From NCBI RefSeq assembly GCF_003331145.1, contig NZ_QLVE01000015.1, positions 17,134 through 81,133 of the forward strand: DNA of 64,000 nucleotides, read 5' to 3'. The notes under the pieces were generated by a model that saw only the letters and a program-made list of their open reading frames with translations, did no database searches and was not told the DNA's origin. Origin of the DNA: Exiguobacterium sp. TNDT2. GTDB taxonomy: Bacteria; Bacillota; Bacilli; Exiguobacteriales; Exiguobacteriaceae. The translations under genes and the position numbers were made by a program. The stretch's first letter is position 1. Each line of letters begins with the position of its first letter. Of this stretch, positions 15,626-24,296 are shown in pieces.

Positions 15626-16257
15626 TTCGAGTCGTATTGATTGATGACCATGAGATGGTACGGGCCGGTGTCTCGGCATTCTTGTCGACGCAGCCTGACA
15701 TCGAAGTCGTCGGAGAGGCATCGGACGGCGCGACTGGGGCGGAACTCGCGATTGCCGAGAAGCCTGATGTCGTCTTAATGGATTTAGTGATGGAACCTGT
15801 CGATGGGGTCGAGTCGACGAAGCGAATCAAGGCGAGTTGGAAAGATGCCAAAATCTTAGTCGTGACGAGTTTCTTAGATGATGAGAAAGTGTATCCGGTC
15901 ATCGAGGCCGGGGCGATGAGTTACGTCTTGAAGACGGCGAACGCCAATGAGATTGCCGATGCGATTCGCCAAACGGCAGCCGGCAATCCGGTCATGGCCG
16001 CCCAAGTGACGGGCAAGATGCTCGAACGGCTCCGACATCCGGAAAAGACGTTGCACGAGAGTCTAACGGCCCGGGAACGTGAGATTTTGCAATTGATGGC
16101 GGAAGGAAAGTCGAACCAAGTCATCGCCGATGAACTATACATCTCGTTGAAGACAGTGAAGACACACGTCTCCAACATTTTGACGAAGCTTGACGTCTAC
16201 GACCGGACGCAAGCGGTCGTCTATGCATTTCAACATAATATCGTCAGTAAAGGATAA
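15622..16257 (+). CDS. liaR: LiaR, NarL-family response regulator
   Basis: DNA-binding partner of LiaS that activates liaI-liaH. Receiver domain 1-120 with acidic pocket DDH (8-10), phospho-acceptor Asp54 in VVLMDLVM, Thr/Ser in VVTSF and Lys in VLKTA. C-terminal LuxR-type HTH: LTAREREILQLMAEGKSNQVIA and LYISLKTVKTHVSNILTKL. 211 residues. Last gene of the operon; a bidirectional terminator follows. Confidence 0.95.
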   Translation: MIRVVLIDDHEMVRAGVSAFLSTQPDIEVVGEASDGATGAELAIAEKPDVVLMDLVMEPVDGVESTKRIKASWKDAKILVVTSFLDDEKVYPVIEAGAMSYVLKTANANEIADAIRQTAAGNPVMAAQVTGKMLERLRHPEKTLHESLTAREREILQLMAEGKSNQVIADELYISLKTVKTHVSNILTKLDVYDRTQAVVYAFQHNIVSKG

Positions 16258-16310
16258 CCATGGTGCTTCCAAGCGCTGCACTCGAATTGTCCATACATGG
16301 CTATACGACA

Positions 16311-16344
16311 AACAAGGATCACGCCGACGCGTGATCCTTGTTTT
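16311..16344 (+). terminator. Bidirectional terminator between liaR and yfmR
   Basis: Perfect stem AACAAGGATCACGC with its complement, CGAC loop, then TTTT; overlaps the end of the convergent yfmR. Confidence 0.85.
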
Positions 16345-18236
16345 CATTTCTTCTGTGCTTGAATTTGTTCATCGAGCTCCGATAAATATTCCCAACGTTC
16401 CATCTTCGCATCGAGTGCTTCTTTCAATGCGGCGATATCGGCGTAAAGTTCATTCACTTTGCCGAGGTCGCTTCCGGCTGTAGCGAGCCGTGCCTCGGCG
16501 GCCTCGATCTCAGATTCGAGCGACGCGATATCATCCTCAATTGTCTCCCATTCCTTCTGCTCTTTGAAAGTGAATTTGACGACGTCGACTTTGACACGCT
16601 CTTTCTTTTCTTTCGATTCTTTCTTCACTTGTTGCTTCGTCTGTTCCTGGAGTGTGGCCAAATAATCACTGTACTCTGCGTGATAGACGTTGATCGTCCC
16701 GTCTTCAAAAGCGATGAGCTGTTCGGCAATCCGATCTAAGAAATAGCGGTCGTGACTGACGGCGATGACCGTGCCTGGGAACGACTCCAAATAGTCCTCG
16801 AGGACAGACAGCGTCTCCGTATCGAGATCGTTCGTCGGTTCATCCAAAAACAGTACGTTCGGCTCGTCCATTAAAATCCGGAGCAAGACGAGGCGACGTT
16901 TCTCGCCACCAGACAGTTTGGCGATTGGCTTGTATTGCGCGTCCGGGGTGAACAAGAAGCGTTCGAGCATCTGACTGGCCGTGATTGTTTCGCCGTCAGG
17001 TGTATAGATGACTTGAGCGATTCGTTCGATCTCATCGATGACGCGTCGCGTCGTGTCCTCAAACTCGACTTGTTGCCCATAATATCCGAGATGGACTGTT
17101 TCGCCGTGGACGACCGTACCGTTCTTCGGTTCGAGGCGGTGGGCGAGCAAGTTCATGAGTGTCGTCTTCCCGCTCCCGTTCGGTCCAACGATGCCGTACC
17201 GTTCCCGGCGTCCGAATAGCCATGAGAAGTCTTGAATGAGCAAGTTGTCGTCATAACCGAACGACAAGTTCTCCACTTCGATGACTTTTTTCCCGAGGCG
17301 GCGTGAACCGACGGATACTTCGAGCGCTTCTTCCTCGGCGAGCGTCTCTTGATGCTTCAAATCTTCCACGCGCTGAATACGTGCTTTCTGTTTCGTCGTC
17401 CGTGCCTTGGCACCGCGGCGCAACCAGGCGAGCTCACGACGCAAGATATTTTGCCGCTTTTGCTCCATCGAATGCGACCGGGCCTTCCGTTCGGCGCGTT
17501 TCTCGAGGAAGAGCTCGTAGTTCCCGTCATAGAAGTAACTCGTGCCATCGGCGATTTCGAGGATATGGTTCGTGACGCGGTTCAAGAAATAACGGTCATG
17601 GGTGATGAGCAAGATGGCCCCTCGGTAATCGGCCAGGACCGTCTCGAGCCAAGCAATCGTATCGGCGTCAAGTTCGTTCGTCGGCTCATCGAGCAACAAT
17701 AGATCAGCTTCGTCGAGCAGGGCTGCGGCCAAGGCGACCCGTTTCTGTTGTCCCCCGGAGAGCGAACTGATCTCTGCCGTCACGTCCGGAAGGCCGAGCC
17801 GATTCAAGATCGATTTCAACTTCGCCTCGGTCTCCCAAGCGTCGGCGGCGTCGACCGCTTGCTGAGCTTTCATGAAACGTTCCAGCCACTGTTCGCTCGT
17901 CGGATTCGCCTCGAGTGCTTGGCGCGCGAGCTCATATTGTTTCAACGCTTGGACGGACGGGGTATCACTCGTGAACAACGCGTCTAAAATCGTTTGCCCG
18001 GGTGCGAAGTCGACCGTTTGGGTCAAATAGCGAATCCGATAGTCGTTCGGATGTTGCATCGAACCGCGATCTGGCGTCTCGACGCCAGCGACGATTTTTA
18101 AGAACGTCGATTTTCCAGAGCCGTTGACGCCGATGACCCCGATGCGGTTGCCCGGATGGATCGTCATCGTGACGTCATCGAATAACACTTTATCTGCAAA
18201 TTCTTTATGGATGCCTTCGATGGCTAATAAACTCAT
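16344..18236 (-). CDS. yfmR: ABC-F ATPase, YfmR/Uup type
   Basis: Ribosome-associated ATPase of the ABC-F family, without membrane segments. 630 residues, close to B. subtilis YfmR (629). Two ABC domains: Walker A GVNGSGKST (about 37-45) and GPNGSGKTT, signatures SSLSGGQQKRVALA and KLSGGEKRRLVLL, Walker B LLLLDEPTNELD and VLFLDEPTNDLD, each followed by a Glu and a switch His (LITHDRYF, AVSHDRYF). The linker between them is the P-site tRNA-interaction motif, rich in R and K (RRELAWLRRGAKARTTKQKARI). The C-terminus is a coiled coil (about 555-630). YfmR assists translation past difficult stretches together with EF-P; it is not a drug-resistance type by sequence. Start overlaps the plsC stop by four bases. 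Confidence 0.93.
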   Translation of the reverse strand: MSLLAIEGIHKEFADKVLFDDVTMTIHPGNRIGVIGVNGSGKSTFLKIVAGVETPDRGSMQHPNDYRIRYLTQTVDFAPGQTILDALFTSDTPSVQALKQYELARQALEANPTSEQWLERFMKAQQAVDAADAWETEAKLKSILNRLGLPDVTAEISSLSGGQQKRVALAAALLDEADLLLLDEPTNELDADTIAWLETVLADYRGAILLITHDRYFLNRVTNHILEIADGTSYFYDGNYELFLEKRAERKARSHSMEQKRQNILRRELAWLRRGAKARTTKQKARIQRVEDLKHQETLAEEEALEVSVGSRRLGKKVIEVENLSFGYDDNLLIQDFSWLFGRRERYGIVGPNGSGKTTLMNLLAHRLEPKNGTVVHGETVHLGYYGQQVEFEDTTRRVIDEIERIAQVIYTPDGETITASQMLERFLFTPDAQYKPIAKLSGGEKRRLVLLRILMDEPNVLFLDEPTNDLDTETLSVLEDYLESFPGTVIAVSHDRYFLDRIAEQLIAFEDGTINVYHAEYSDYLATLQEQTKQQVKKESKEKKERVKVDVVKFTFKEQKEWETIEDDIASLESEIEAAEARLATAGSDLGKVNELYADIAALKEALDAKMERWEYLSELDEQIQAQKK

Positions 18237-18934
18237 GATTCTTCTCCTTCAACGACGCGGCGAATCATTGTCTCCGCAAGCGCCGCAATTTCTTTGTTCG
18301 GGACATTGGCCGGGTCGATGACCGGTAAAAAGGTGACGTCGACCGTCCCTGGGGTGATGCGATTTTTCGTCTCGAGCAAATGATGGCTGCCTTTGATGGC
18401 GACCGGGACGATCTTAGCGCCGCTTGAAGTGGCGAGCGTCAGGCTACCGGCTTTAAACTCTTTGATCGGACCACCTTTTGAGCGAGTGCCTTCCGGGAAG
18501 ACGATAATCGACTGGCCTGATTGAATCGTCTCTACGCCCGAGCGGATGGCTTTAATCGATTGGCGGCGGTCGCCACGGTCGATAAAGATACAGCCCATCA
18601 TCTCCATCCAACGCGGGATGATTGGGAACTTTTGTACCTCAATCTTAGAAATGAAAGCCTTTGGATGTTTCGTTGCCGTAAGCATGATCGGGACATCGAA
18701 GTTCCCTTGATGGTTCGCGACGTAGACGACCGGCTCGTTCGGAATATTTTCTTGACCGTGCACGCGGACGCGGGCGCCGGCGATGCGGAGTAAGAAGCGA
18801 GCCCATGTATAGGCGACGGTTTGAACGTACGCATAACGTTCGGGTGGTGTCAGCCGTTTCGCTTTCGGATAAAACGGAAGCGTGAGCGGCAAGACGGCGA
18901 AAAAGGCGATAAACCAGATGGCGGTGCGGATCAT
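18233..18934 (-). CDS. plsC: 1-acyl-sn-glycerol-3-phosphate acyltransferase
   Basis: Adds the second acyl chain to make phosphatidic acid. 233 residues from ATG 18934, chosen because SD AGGAG sits eight bases upstream; the open frame extends 14 codons further to an ATG at 18976 without SD. N-terminal hydrophobic helix (IRTAIWFIAFFAVLPLTLPF), acyltransferase blocks NHQGNFD (HX4D), GCIFIDRGDRRQS, FPEGTRSKGG and VPVAIKGSH. Followed by yfmR with a four-base overlap. Confidence 0.93.
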   Translation of the reverse strand: MIRTAIWFIAFFAVLPLTLPFYPKAKRLTPPERYAYVQTVAYTWARFLLRIAGARVRVHGQENIPNEPVVYVANHQGNFDVPIMLTATKHPKAFISKIEVQKFPIIPRWMEMMGCIFIDRGDRRQSIKAIRSGVETIQSGQSIIVFPEGTRSKGGPIKEFKAGSLTLATSSGAKIVPVAIKGSHHLLETKNRITPGTVDVTFLPVIDPANVPNKEIAALAETMIRRVVEGEES

Positions 18935-18980
18935 ACATATTTCTCCTCTCAATAGTGCGGTTATAAGTCTGGACACGAAG

Positions 18981-19017
18981 AAAGAGTCTTCTTCTCTGGA
19001 CGAGAATCCGACTCTTT
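18981..19017 (-). terminator. Terminator after the 19029-19289 gene
   Basis: Minus strand: AAAGAGTC and GACTCTTT enclosing an inner CTC/GAG pair, then a TTTCTTCG tail; moderate quality. Confidence 0.6.
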
Positions 19018-19028
19018 GGCATGAATCT

Positions 19029-19289
19029 TTATTCCCAGAAGCGAGATTCGCTTTCCTCTTCTTCTTCCTCGAGTTCGAACGTGATTCGTTTATTCACCGG
19101 ATCCACAGCAAAGTAAGCTCCGTCTTGATCGATGCTCTTGAACTGCATGACGTCGTCACTGCCGATTTCAAGCGTGAGTCGAATGCGGTTGTCATCGTCG
19201 ACGAGCAAGATGCCGTCTTCTTTTAGCCATAGCTCCATGACCGGTGAATAACGCAATAACCATTCGTTCGATAAAGGGATTTCATTCAT
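19029..19289 (-). CDS. Hypothetical small acidic protein, 86 aa
   Basis: Not recognised. Beta-rich middle (GILLVDDDNRIRLTLEIGSDDVMQF) and a strongly acidic C-terminus with six consecutive Glu before SESRFWE. No membrane segment or signal. SD GTAGGAGG lies eleven bases before the ATG, a little far. Stands alone between two small leftward genes. Confidence 0.65.
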   Translation of the reverse strand: MNEIPLSNEWLLRYSPVMELWLKEDGILLVDDDNRIRLTLEIGSDDVMQFKSIDQDGAYFAVDPVNKRITFELEEEEEESESRFWE

Positions 19290-19372
19290 ACGTATTCGTG
19301 CCTCCTACGGGTTGAGTCCGTTTTGCTCTCTGTCTACAATAGAATAACAAAAGTGGAGGGTGAAGACGAGCG

Positions 19373-19615
19373 TTATGTAGAACGTTTACGTGTAGTTGAA
19401 TGCATGCGCGCCACGATGCGTTTAATTTTTTTCTCGTTGCGGCGTTCGATGAACAAGACGTTCATTTGGGCAAGTAACTGTTTAAATGAAGATAAGCCCA
19501 TGGCGAGCAATACAGCGAACAGGAATGTACCAATCGGGTCTTTGAAAAAACCGGTTTGGAGCGAGACGGACAAACCGACGACCGAAAGAATCGTGGTGAG
19601 AAAATAAAATAGCAT
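19373..19615 (-). CDS. Hypothetical small membrane protein, 80 aa
   Basis: Not recognised. Two hydrophobic helices (residues 2-20 and about 30-50), then a basic cytoplasmic tail (ERRNEKKIKRIVARMHSTTRKRST). SD AAGGGAGAG precedes the ATG. By the positive-inside rule the tail is in the cytoplasm. No function can be named. Confidence 0.68.
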   Translation of the reverse strand: MLFYFLTTILSVVGLSVSLQTGFFKDPIGTFLFAVLLAMGLSSFKQLLAQMNVLFIERRNEKKIKRIVARMHSTTRKRST

Positions 19616-19711
19616 AAATGACTCTCCCTTCCCAGATGATTCAACTGTGAAAGCCGAACGTTATGGTCGTTCGACAAAGGCATGATAAATTCCTTTTTTT
19701 GTCGAAATAAA

Positions 19712-19741
19712 ATAAAAACGCCTTCTGTAGGAGAGGGCGTC
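19712..19741 (-). terminator. Terminator of the 49-aa gene
   Basis: Minus strand stem ACGCC-C-TCT/AGA-A-GGCGT with one internal mismatch, then TTTTTATTTT. Confidence 0.75.
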
Positions 19742-19890
19742 TACTCTTGAATCATCGTGACAGATGAAGATACGTTCGTATCAACTCCGGTTGAGAAAAT
19801 GAAGCTAAGTGAAGCGAGTAAAGCAAAGAAAGCGATTAATAAGCCTTTCATGAAGCGCTTCGCAAAAGATCGAGATTGTACGTCAAACAT
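19741..19890 (-). CDS. Small membrane or exported peptide, 49 aa
   Basis: Not recognised. Begins MFDVQSRSFAKRFMKG, continues with a hydrophobic helix (LLIAFFALLASLSFIF) and ends in a polar stretch (STGVDTNVSSSVTMIQE). It looks like a signal-anchor or an exported short peptide. The ATG at 19890 has SD GGGGGA five bases upstream and a good terminator directly follows the stop; these support it as a real gene despite its length. Confidence 0.6.
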   Translation of the reverse strand: MFDVQSRSFAKRFMKGLLIAFFALLASLSFIFSTGVDTNVSSSVTMIQE

Positions 19891-20178
19891 TTAATATCCC
19901 CCGTTCGGCCATGGTTGAAACCTAAATCGTTAACCAACACTTCCTTAATAATAACGTTTTCAAAATGTGGATACTAGATGGTAAATGTTCGTTCACAAAA
20001 TTGTCACAAAATTTCAAATACGGACATGTGGAAGAGAAATGATTTAGTTACAAGCTGAATGAATCTTGTTCACATTTCAGACACAAATGAACGGAGTAGG
20101 GAAATCGAACGTGATATGATTAGGAACGTGTGTAGGTAGGTATACTGACAGTAATAGATGAAAAAGGATGTGGATTGT
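19891..20178. other. Intergenic region between divergent genes
   Basis: 288 bases, A+T-rich. A TATACT at 20141-20146 is a plausible -10 for cvfB without a clear -35. Two copies of TCACAAAAT-like sequence lie near 19993-20013 (TTCACAAAATTGTCACAAAA). No RNA fold or further gene is seen. Confidence 0.4.
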
Positions 20179-21030
20179 ATGGCATTACGTGCAGGAGAAG
20201 TAGTGGACTTGGTCGCGGAACGTTCAGCTGATTTTGGTGTGTTTATCGGAAACGGTCGCGAAGAGGTGCTCCTTCATCGCAAAGAACAAACAGAAGAAGT
20301 CACAGTCGGACAGACAGTGCGGGTCTTCCTTTATCACGACTCGGAAGGACGTCTCGCTTCGACGATGACGATTCCGAGTGTCACGTTCGATGATTACGAG
20401 TGGTATGAAGTGACAGGGGTCCGGTATAACACCGGTGTGTTCGTCAATATCGGGATTCAAAAGGATGTGCTCGTCTCATTAGATGATCTTCCTGAGAACC
20501 GGTCGTATTGGCCGAAAGAAGGAGACAAGTTGTGCATTCGTCTCAAGTACGATCAAAAGAGCCGTCTTCTCGGGGAGCCGGCCCACTATGCGTACTTAAA
20601 CTTGTTGGCGCGTCCTGCTAAAGAAGAATGGGGCAATCAAGATGTTCATGCGATCGTCGTCAATCGACGCGAAGTCGGTGTGAACGTCTGGGTCGAAAAT
20701 GAATCGCTCGGTTTCTTACATGAAGCAGAGATGACACGTTGGCCGCGTCTCGGTGAACAGTTGACCGTACGTGTGACACAAGTGAAGCAAGACGGGACGG
20801 TACTCGTCTCAATGAAACCACGGGCCTATGAAGCGATTGACCCGGACGCGGAAAGCATTCGTGCCTACATTGAAGAACGCGGCGGCCAAATGCCTTACGG
20901 CGATAAGACGGCGCCGGACGTGATTGATCGTGAGTTCGGGATGAGCAAAGCGGCGTTCAAGCGCGCCCTCGGGAAACTGCTAAAAGAAAAGCAAGTTGAA
21001 AAACTCGACAACGGCTACAAATTGAAATAA
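20179..21030 (+). CDS. cvfB: CvfB/YitL-family S1 RNA-binding protein
   Basis: RNA-binding protein of the conserved virulence factor B family, with several S1-like beta barrels and a C-terminal winged helix (from about 220: RAYIEERGGQMPYGDKTAPDVI, then FGMSKAAFKRALGKLLKE). The barrels are visible as repeats of G-x-F-V/I-N-I-G and GVNVWV motifs. 283 residues from ATG 20179 (MALRAGEVV), the start that fits the family and has AAGGA ten bases upstream; an ATG seven codons earlier lacks an SD at normal distance. Confidence 0.88.
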   Translation: MALRAGEVVDLVAERSADFGVFIGNGREEVLLHRKEQTEEVTVGQTVRVFLYHDSEGRLASTMTIPSVTFDDYEWYEVTGVRYNTGVFVNIGIQKDVLVSLDDLPENRSYWPKEGDKLCIRLKYDQKSRLLGEPAHYAYLNLLARPAKEEWGNQDVHAIVVNRREVGVNVWVENESLGFLHEAEMTRWPRLGEQLTVRVTQVKQDGTVLVSMKPRAYEAIDPDAESIRAYIEERGGQMPYGDKTAPDVIDREFGMSKAAFKRALGKLLKEKQVEKLDNGYKLK

Positions 21031-21099
21031 GATTACTCATGTTGACGCGGTCGTGAAAAGTTTTAGAATGTATTTCTTTCATTTTAGAAACGAATACGT

Positions 21100-21193
21100 T
21101 ATAGTTAGTAAAGTTGACTAAGAGGAAACATTGAAAGAACGTCTGTTGAACGAACTCTCAGACGTTTTTTGTATGAACAAAGGAGAATATAAT
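21100..21193 (+). promoter_or_regulatory. cshA leader with built-in terminator
   Basis: A -10-like TATAGT lies at 21100-21105. An intrinsic terminator follows at 21138-21170: AACGTCTG/CAGACGTT, thirteen-base loop, then six T in a row. Only 23 bases remain between the T run and the TTG start, and they hold the SD, so any promoter of cshA must be upstream of the terminator. Confidence 0.65.
21138..21170 (+). terminator. Leader terminator of cshA, possibly shared with cvfB end
   Basis: Eight-base perfect stem with T6. It also lies 108 bases after the cvfB stop and may stop cvfB transcripts. Confidence 0.8.
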
Positions 21194-22702
21194 TTGACAA
21201 AATTTCAAGATTTACAGTTAAGTGAAGCATTAGTAAAAGGTGTACTCAAAATGGGCTTCGAAGAAGCGACACCGATCCAAGCTGAAACAATTCCTGTCGC
21301 ACTCACTGGAGTGGACGTATTAGGACAAGCACAAACAGGTACAGGGAAAACAGCAGCTTTCGGTATTCCGACAATTGAGCGAATCGATTCAAAGGCGCGT
21401 CAAGTCCAAGCACTCGTTCTTGCACCGACACGTGAACTTGCGATTCAAGTTGCAGAAGAATTGAACAAAATCGGGGAAGCGAAACGTGTATACGCACTCC
21501 CTGTTTACGGTGGTCAACAAATCGACCGTCAAATCCGCGGCTTGAAAAAGAACCCACAAATCGTCGTTGCGACACCAGGACGTCTCATGGACCACATGAA
21601 GCGCAAGACGATCAAACTCGACGAGATCCAAACGGTCATCTTGGACGAGGCGGATGAAATGCTCAACATGGGCTTCGTAGAAGATATCGAGACGATTTTG
21701 GCTGGTCTTCCAGCTGAGCGTCAGACGCTTCTCTTCTCAGCGACAATGCCACCACAGATCAAGAAGATTGCTGAACGCTTCATGAAGTCGCCGACAATCA
21801 TCAAAGTAAAAGCGAAGGAAATGACAGTTGAGAACATCAACCAACAGTTCCTCGAATTGCGCGAAGGCCAGAAATTCGATACGCTTTGCCGTTTGATTGA
21901 CATCGACTCACCAGAACTCAGCATCATCTTCGCTCGTACGAAGAAACGCGTTGACGAAGTGACAGAAGCCCTTATCAAGCGTGGTTACACGGCTGATGGT
22001 CTTCACGGTGACTTGACGCAATCAAAACGCGACCAAGTCATTCGTCGTTTCAAAAACGGCACGATTGACATCTTAGTCGCAACAGACGTTGCAGCACGTG
22101 GTCTCGACATCTCAGGTGTGACACACGTTTACAACTTCGATGTGCCACAAGACCCGGAAAGCTACGTGCACCGGATCGGACGTACAGGCCGTGCTGGTAA
22201 AACAGGTACTGCTCTTACGTTCATCACGCCACGTGAGTTCGGCCAAGTCAAAGCAATCGAGCGTGTGACGAACAAGAAGATGAACCGTCGTCACGTACCG
22301 ACAATCGCGGAAGTACTTGAAGGCAACCAGAAGCAAGCAGCTGAAGAGTTGATCGAACGCGTTCAAGCGGGCGATTTCAAAGCTTACACGCAACTTGCGA
22401 CAGAGCTTCTTGAAGAGTATGAAGCAGTTGAAATTCTTGCGGCAGCCCTTCGTGGATTGACGAAAGAGCCGGATTCAACACCAGTTGAAATCTCATACGC
22501 AGACCCAATTCGCGTGAAGCGTCAAGGCGGACGCAACGACCGCGGTGGATACCGTGGAAACCGTAGTGGCGGCGGCGAACGTCGTGGCGGCGGAGACCGT
22601 GGCGGCCGTAGCGGTGGCGGCGGTGGATACCGTGGCAAACGTAGCGGTGGAGACGACCGTCGTCGTTCGGACGACCGTGGCCCACGCCGTCCGCGTGACT
22701 AA
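21194..22702 (+). CDS. cshA: DEAD-box RNA helicase CshA
   Basis: Major RNA helicase of the degradosome-like network and cold adaptation. 502 residues. Q motif FEEATPIQ, Walker A AQTGTGKT at 46-53, [22 protein letters not shown] in [17 protein letters not shown], and [10 protein letters not shown]. After the helicase core comes an accessory domain and then a G/R-rich tail (from about 455, many RGG, GGYRG and DRRR units) for RNA binding, as in CshA. The start is TTG 21194 ([11 protein letters not shown]), eight bases after SD AAAGGAG; an in-frame ATG at 21173 sits just after the terminator without an SD. Confidence 0.95.
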   Translation: MTKFQDLQLSEALVKGVLKMGFEEATPIQAETIPVALTGVDVLGQAQTGTGKTAAFGIPTIERIDSKARQVQALVLAPTRELAIQVAEELNKIGEAKRVYALPVYGGQQIDRQIRGLKKNPQIVVATPGRLMDHMKRKTIKLDEIQTVILDEADEMLNMGFVEDIETILAGLPAERQTLLFSATMPPQIKKIAERFMKSPTIIKVKAKEMTVENINQQFLELREGQKFDTLCRLIDIDSPELSIIFARTKKRVDEVTEALIKRGYTADGLHGDLTQSKRDQVIRRFKNGTIDILVATDVAARGLDISGVTHVYNFDVPQDPESYVHRIGRTGRAGKTGTALTFITPREFGQVKAIERVTNKKMNRRHVPTIAEVLEGNQKQAAEELIERVQAGDFKAYTQLATELLEEYEAVEILAAALRGLTKEPDSTPVEISYADPIRVKRQGGRNDRGGYRGNRSGGGERRGGGDRGGRSGGGGGYRGKRSGGDDRRRSDDRGPRRPRD

Positions 22703-22711
22703 TCAATAACC

Positions 22712-22752
22712 AAAAACCGCATCTCCTTAAGTGGATTTGCGGTTTTTTTTTT
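22712..22752 (+). terminator. Terminator of cshA
   Basis: Stem ACCGCA..TCC with GGA..TGCGGT, then about ten T. Confidence 0.9.
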
Positions 22753-22803
22753 GGTGTCATGCTACACTAAACGAGTAGAGACAGAAAAATGAGGTGTCAA
22801 CGG

Positions 22804-23055
22804 ATGATTGAACTAGGTTTTGGTCTCGTCATACTAGTGGCGTGCGTCCTGGCTTTGAAACCGATTATAACGCGGACCGAGCGTCCGAATTTTCGATATA
22901 TCCCGGTCGCCACGCTCTTGTTCGGTGCGATGATTTGGCTCGTGATGGCCATCGGTGTCGGCGGGAAGATGGGAATCGGCTACGGTGTGATGAGTATCGT
23001 GTATTTCATTGCTTGTTTCGGTGCCTATATGTATGTGCATACACGAGCGAGCTGA
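22804..23055 (+). CDS. Hypothetical small membrane protein, 83 aa
   Basis: Not recognised. Three hydrophobic helices (about 2-20, 34-52, 58-78) joined by short loops; the first loop is basic (KPIITRTERPNFRYIP). ATG 22804 has SD GAGGTG eight bases before it, better than the upstream ATG at 22789. A terminator overlaps the stop codon. No conserved motif suggests a function. Confidence 0.68.
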   Translation: MIELGFGLVILVACVLALKPIITRTERPNFRYIPVATLLFGAMIWLVMAIGVGGKMGIGYGVMSIVYFIACFGAYMYVHTRAS

Positions 23056-23076
23056 AACCAGCTCGCTTTCGTGTTT
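23041..23076 (+). terminator. Terminator overlapping the end of the 83-aa gene
   Basis: Stem ACACGA..GCGAGCTG with CAGCTCGC..TCGTGT around an AAAC loop; followed by TTT only, so of medium strength. Confidence 0.6.
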
Positions 23077-23100
23077 AGAAAAAAAGACGAGGTGATCAAG

Positions 23101-24285
23101 TTGGACGCAGTGGATGTGATGATGAATCCAGATGAAGTCGAAGTGACATTTGAACCGATTCTTGGGGCCGCGACCTTTCAAGTAGAGGGTTACATGGTAC
23201 ATGGACAGTTCAGGGGCGAGTCGCTCACCCCGTTCTTTTATGACGATGATGTTCCACTCGAGTATCAGCTTGATATTGCCAAGCGCATGGAGCGTTTGGC
23301 GGCCGAGCAGTTGCGAGATGCGACGCAATTCGTCACGTTCCGGTGTCGTTCGGAATGGATTCTCGAAGAAGGCGGCGAGGCGTTTCTGGCCCCGCTTCGA
23401 GAATTGAATTTCCCGCTCCATCGCATTTATGTGACGCTCCAAGGGACGGATCTCGTCGACGTGTCGCGCTTGTCCCGTGTCGTCCAGTATTACCGTTCTT
23501 CCGGTGTCAAAGTCGCGCTCGACTTCGCGGAGTCAACGAGCATCGAAGACATCATGACGGTGGCGCCTGAGATGCTCCTCGTCGATTTGGCGACGATGGT
23601 CGAGAAGAAGACGTTATCGGTCACGTATCCGCAAATGCTTCAGACGATGGAGTATATCGCTTCCCGTCTCGGGGCACCGCTCCTGTATAAATCGATCGAC
23701 CATCTCGGACAGCTACGTTATGCATGGCGTCACGGGGGGCGTTATTATATGGGAAGTCTCCTCGGGCCAAGCAATGCGACGCCGCCTCGAGAAGCGAAAG
23801 GGATGAGTGTGTTGAAGCAAGAAGTACCGTCGTTCTTCCTGCATGACCAAGAACGGATCAAGCGATTGTATGAGCTCGAGTTCGAACTCCATAAACAAAT
23901 CCACGATCTCGTGCAAAGCGGGAAGTGGTCGCGCGATAAGAAAGATGAATGGTTGCTCCATATCGCGCCAAAACTCGAAGGGACGTTCGTCCGATACTAT
24001 TTGACGGACCAAACCGGGTTCCAGACGAGCGCGAACGTCTATCAGGCGCAGTCGAATTGGACGGTCGACAATACGTATCGCGGCTATAACTGGAGTTTCC
24101 GTCCGTACTTCATTCGGACGATGGCAGCGATGGACGTGCGCGGACGAGGTTACTTGTCCGAGGATTATCGTGACTTCAGCTCGAACGAAGTGACGCGGAC
24201 GTTCAGTTATCCGTTACCGGACGGCATGTTTTTATTTGCGGATTTATCAGAAGAGTTCTTATACCAAAATCGACTATTAGATTGA
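23101..24285 (+). CDS. ykuI: YkuI-like protein with degenerate EAL domain
   Basis: Two-domain protein like B. subtilis YkuI: an EAL-type barrel (about 1-245) and a C-terminal PAS-like domain (about 265-394, FVRYYLTDQTGFQTSANVYQ, GYNWSFRPYF, FSYPLPDGMFLFADLSEEFLY). The fold is well matched, but the c-di-GMP phosphodiesterase residues are gone: the EAL motif reads GYMVHGQ instead of GYEVLGR, the KxD metal site reads LLVDLAT, the later Glu is Lys in LLYKSID, and the QG motif is YYMGSLLG. It should not hydrolyse c-di-GMP and may not bind it. The start is TTG 23101 behind SD GAGGTGAT. The map gene follows in the same operon. Confidence 0.83.
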   Translation: MDAVDVMMNPDEVEVTFEPILGAATFQVEGYMVHGQFRGESLTPFFYDDDVPLEYQLDIAKRMERLAAEQLRDATQFVTFRCRSEWILEEGGEAFLAPLRELNFPLHRIYVTLQGTDLVDVSRLSRVVQYYRSSGVKVALDFAESTSIEDIMTVAPEMLLVDLATMVEKKTLSVTYPQMLQTMEYIASRLGAPLLYKSIDHLGQLRYAWRHGGRYYMGSLLGPSNATPPREAKGMSVLKQEVPSFFLHDQERIKRLYELEFELHKQIHDLVQSGKWSRDKKDEWLLHIAPKLEGTFVRYYLTDQTGFQTSANVYQAQSNWTVDNTYRGYNWSFRPYFIRTMAAMDVRGRGYLSEDYRDFSSNEVTRTFSYPLPDGMFLFADLSEEFLYQNRLLD

Positions 24286-24296
24286 GAGGGAAAACG

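Noticed and set aside
22540..22700. Repeat array or CRISPR-like sequence at the end of cshA
   Set aside because: The repeated GGCGG/CGTGG units encode the Gly/Arg-rich tail of CshA; there are no spacers.
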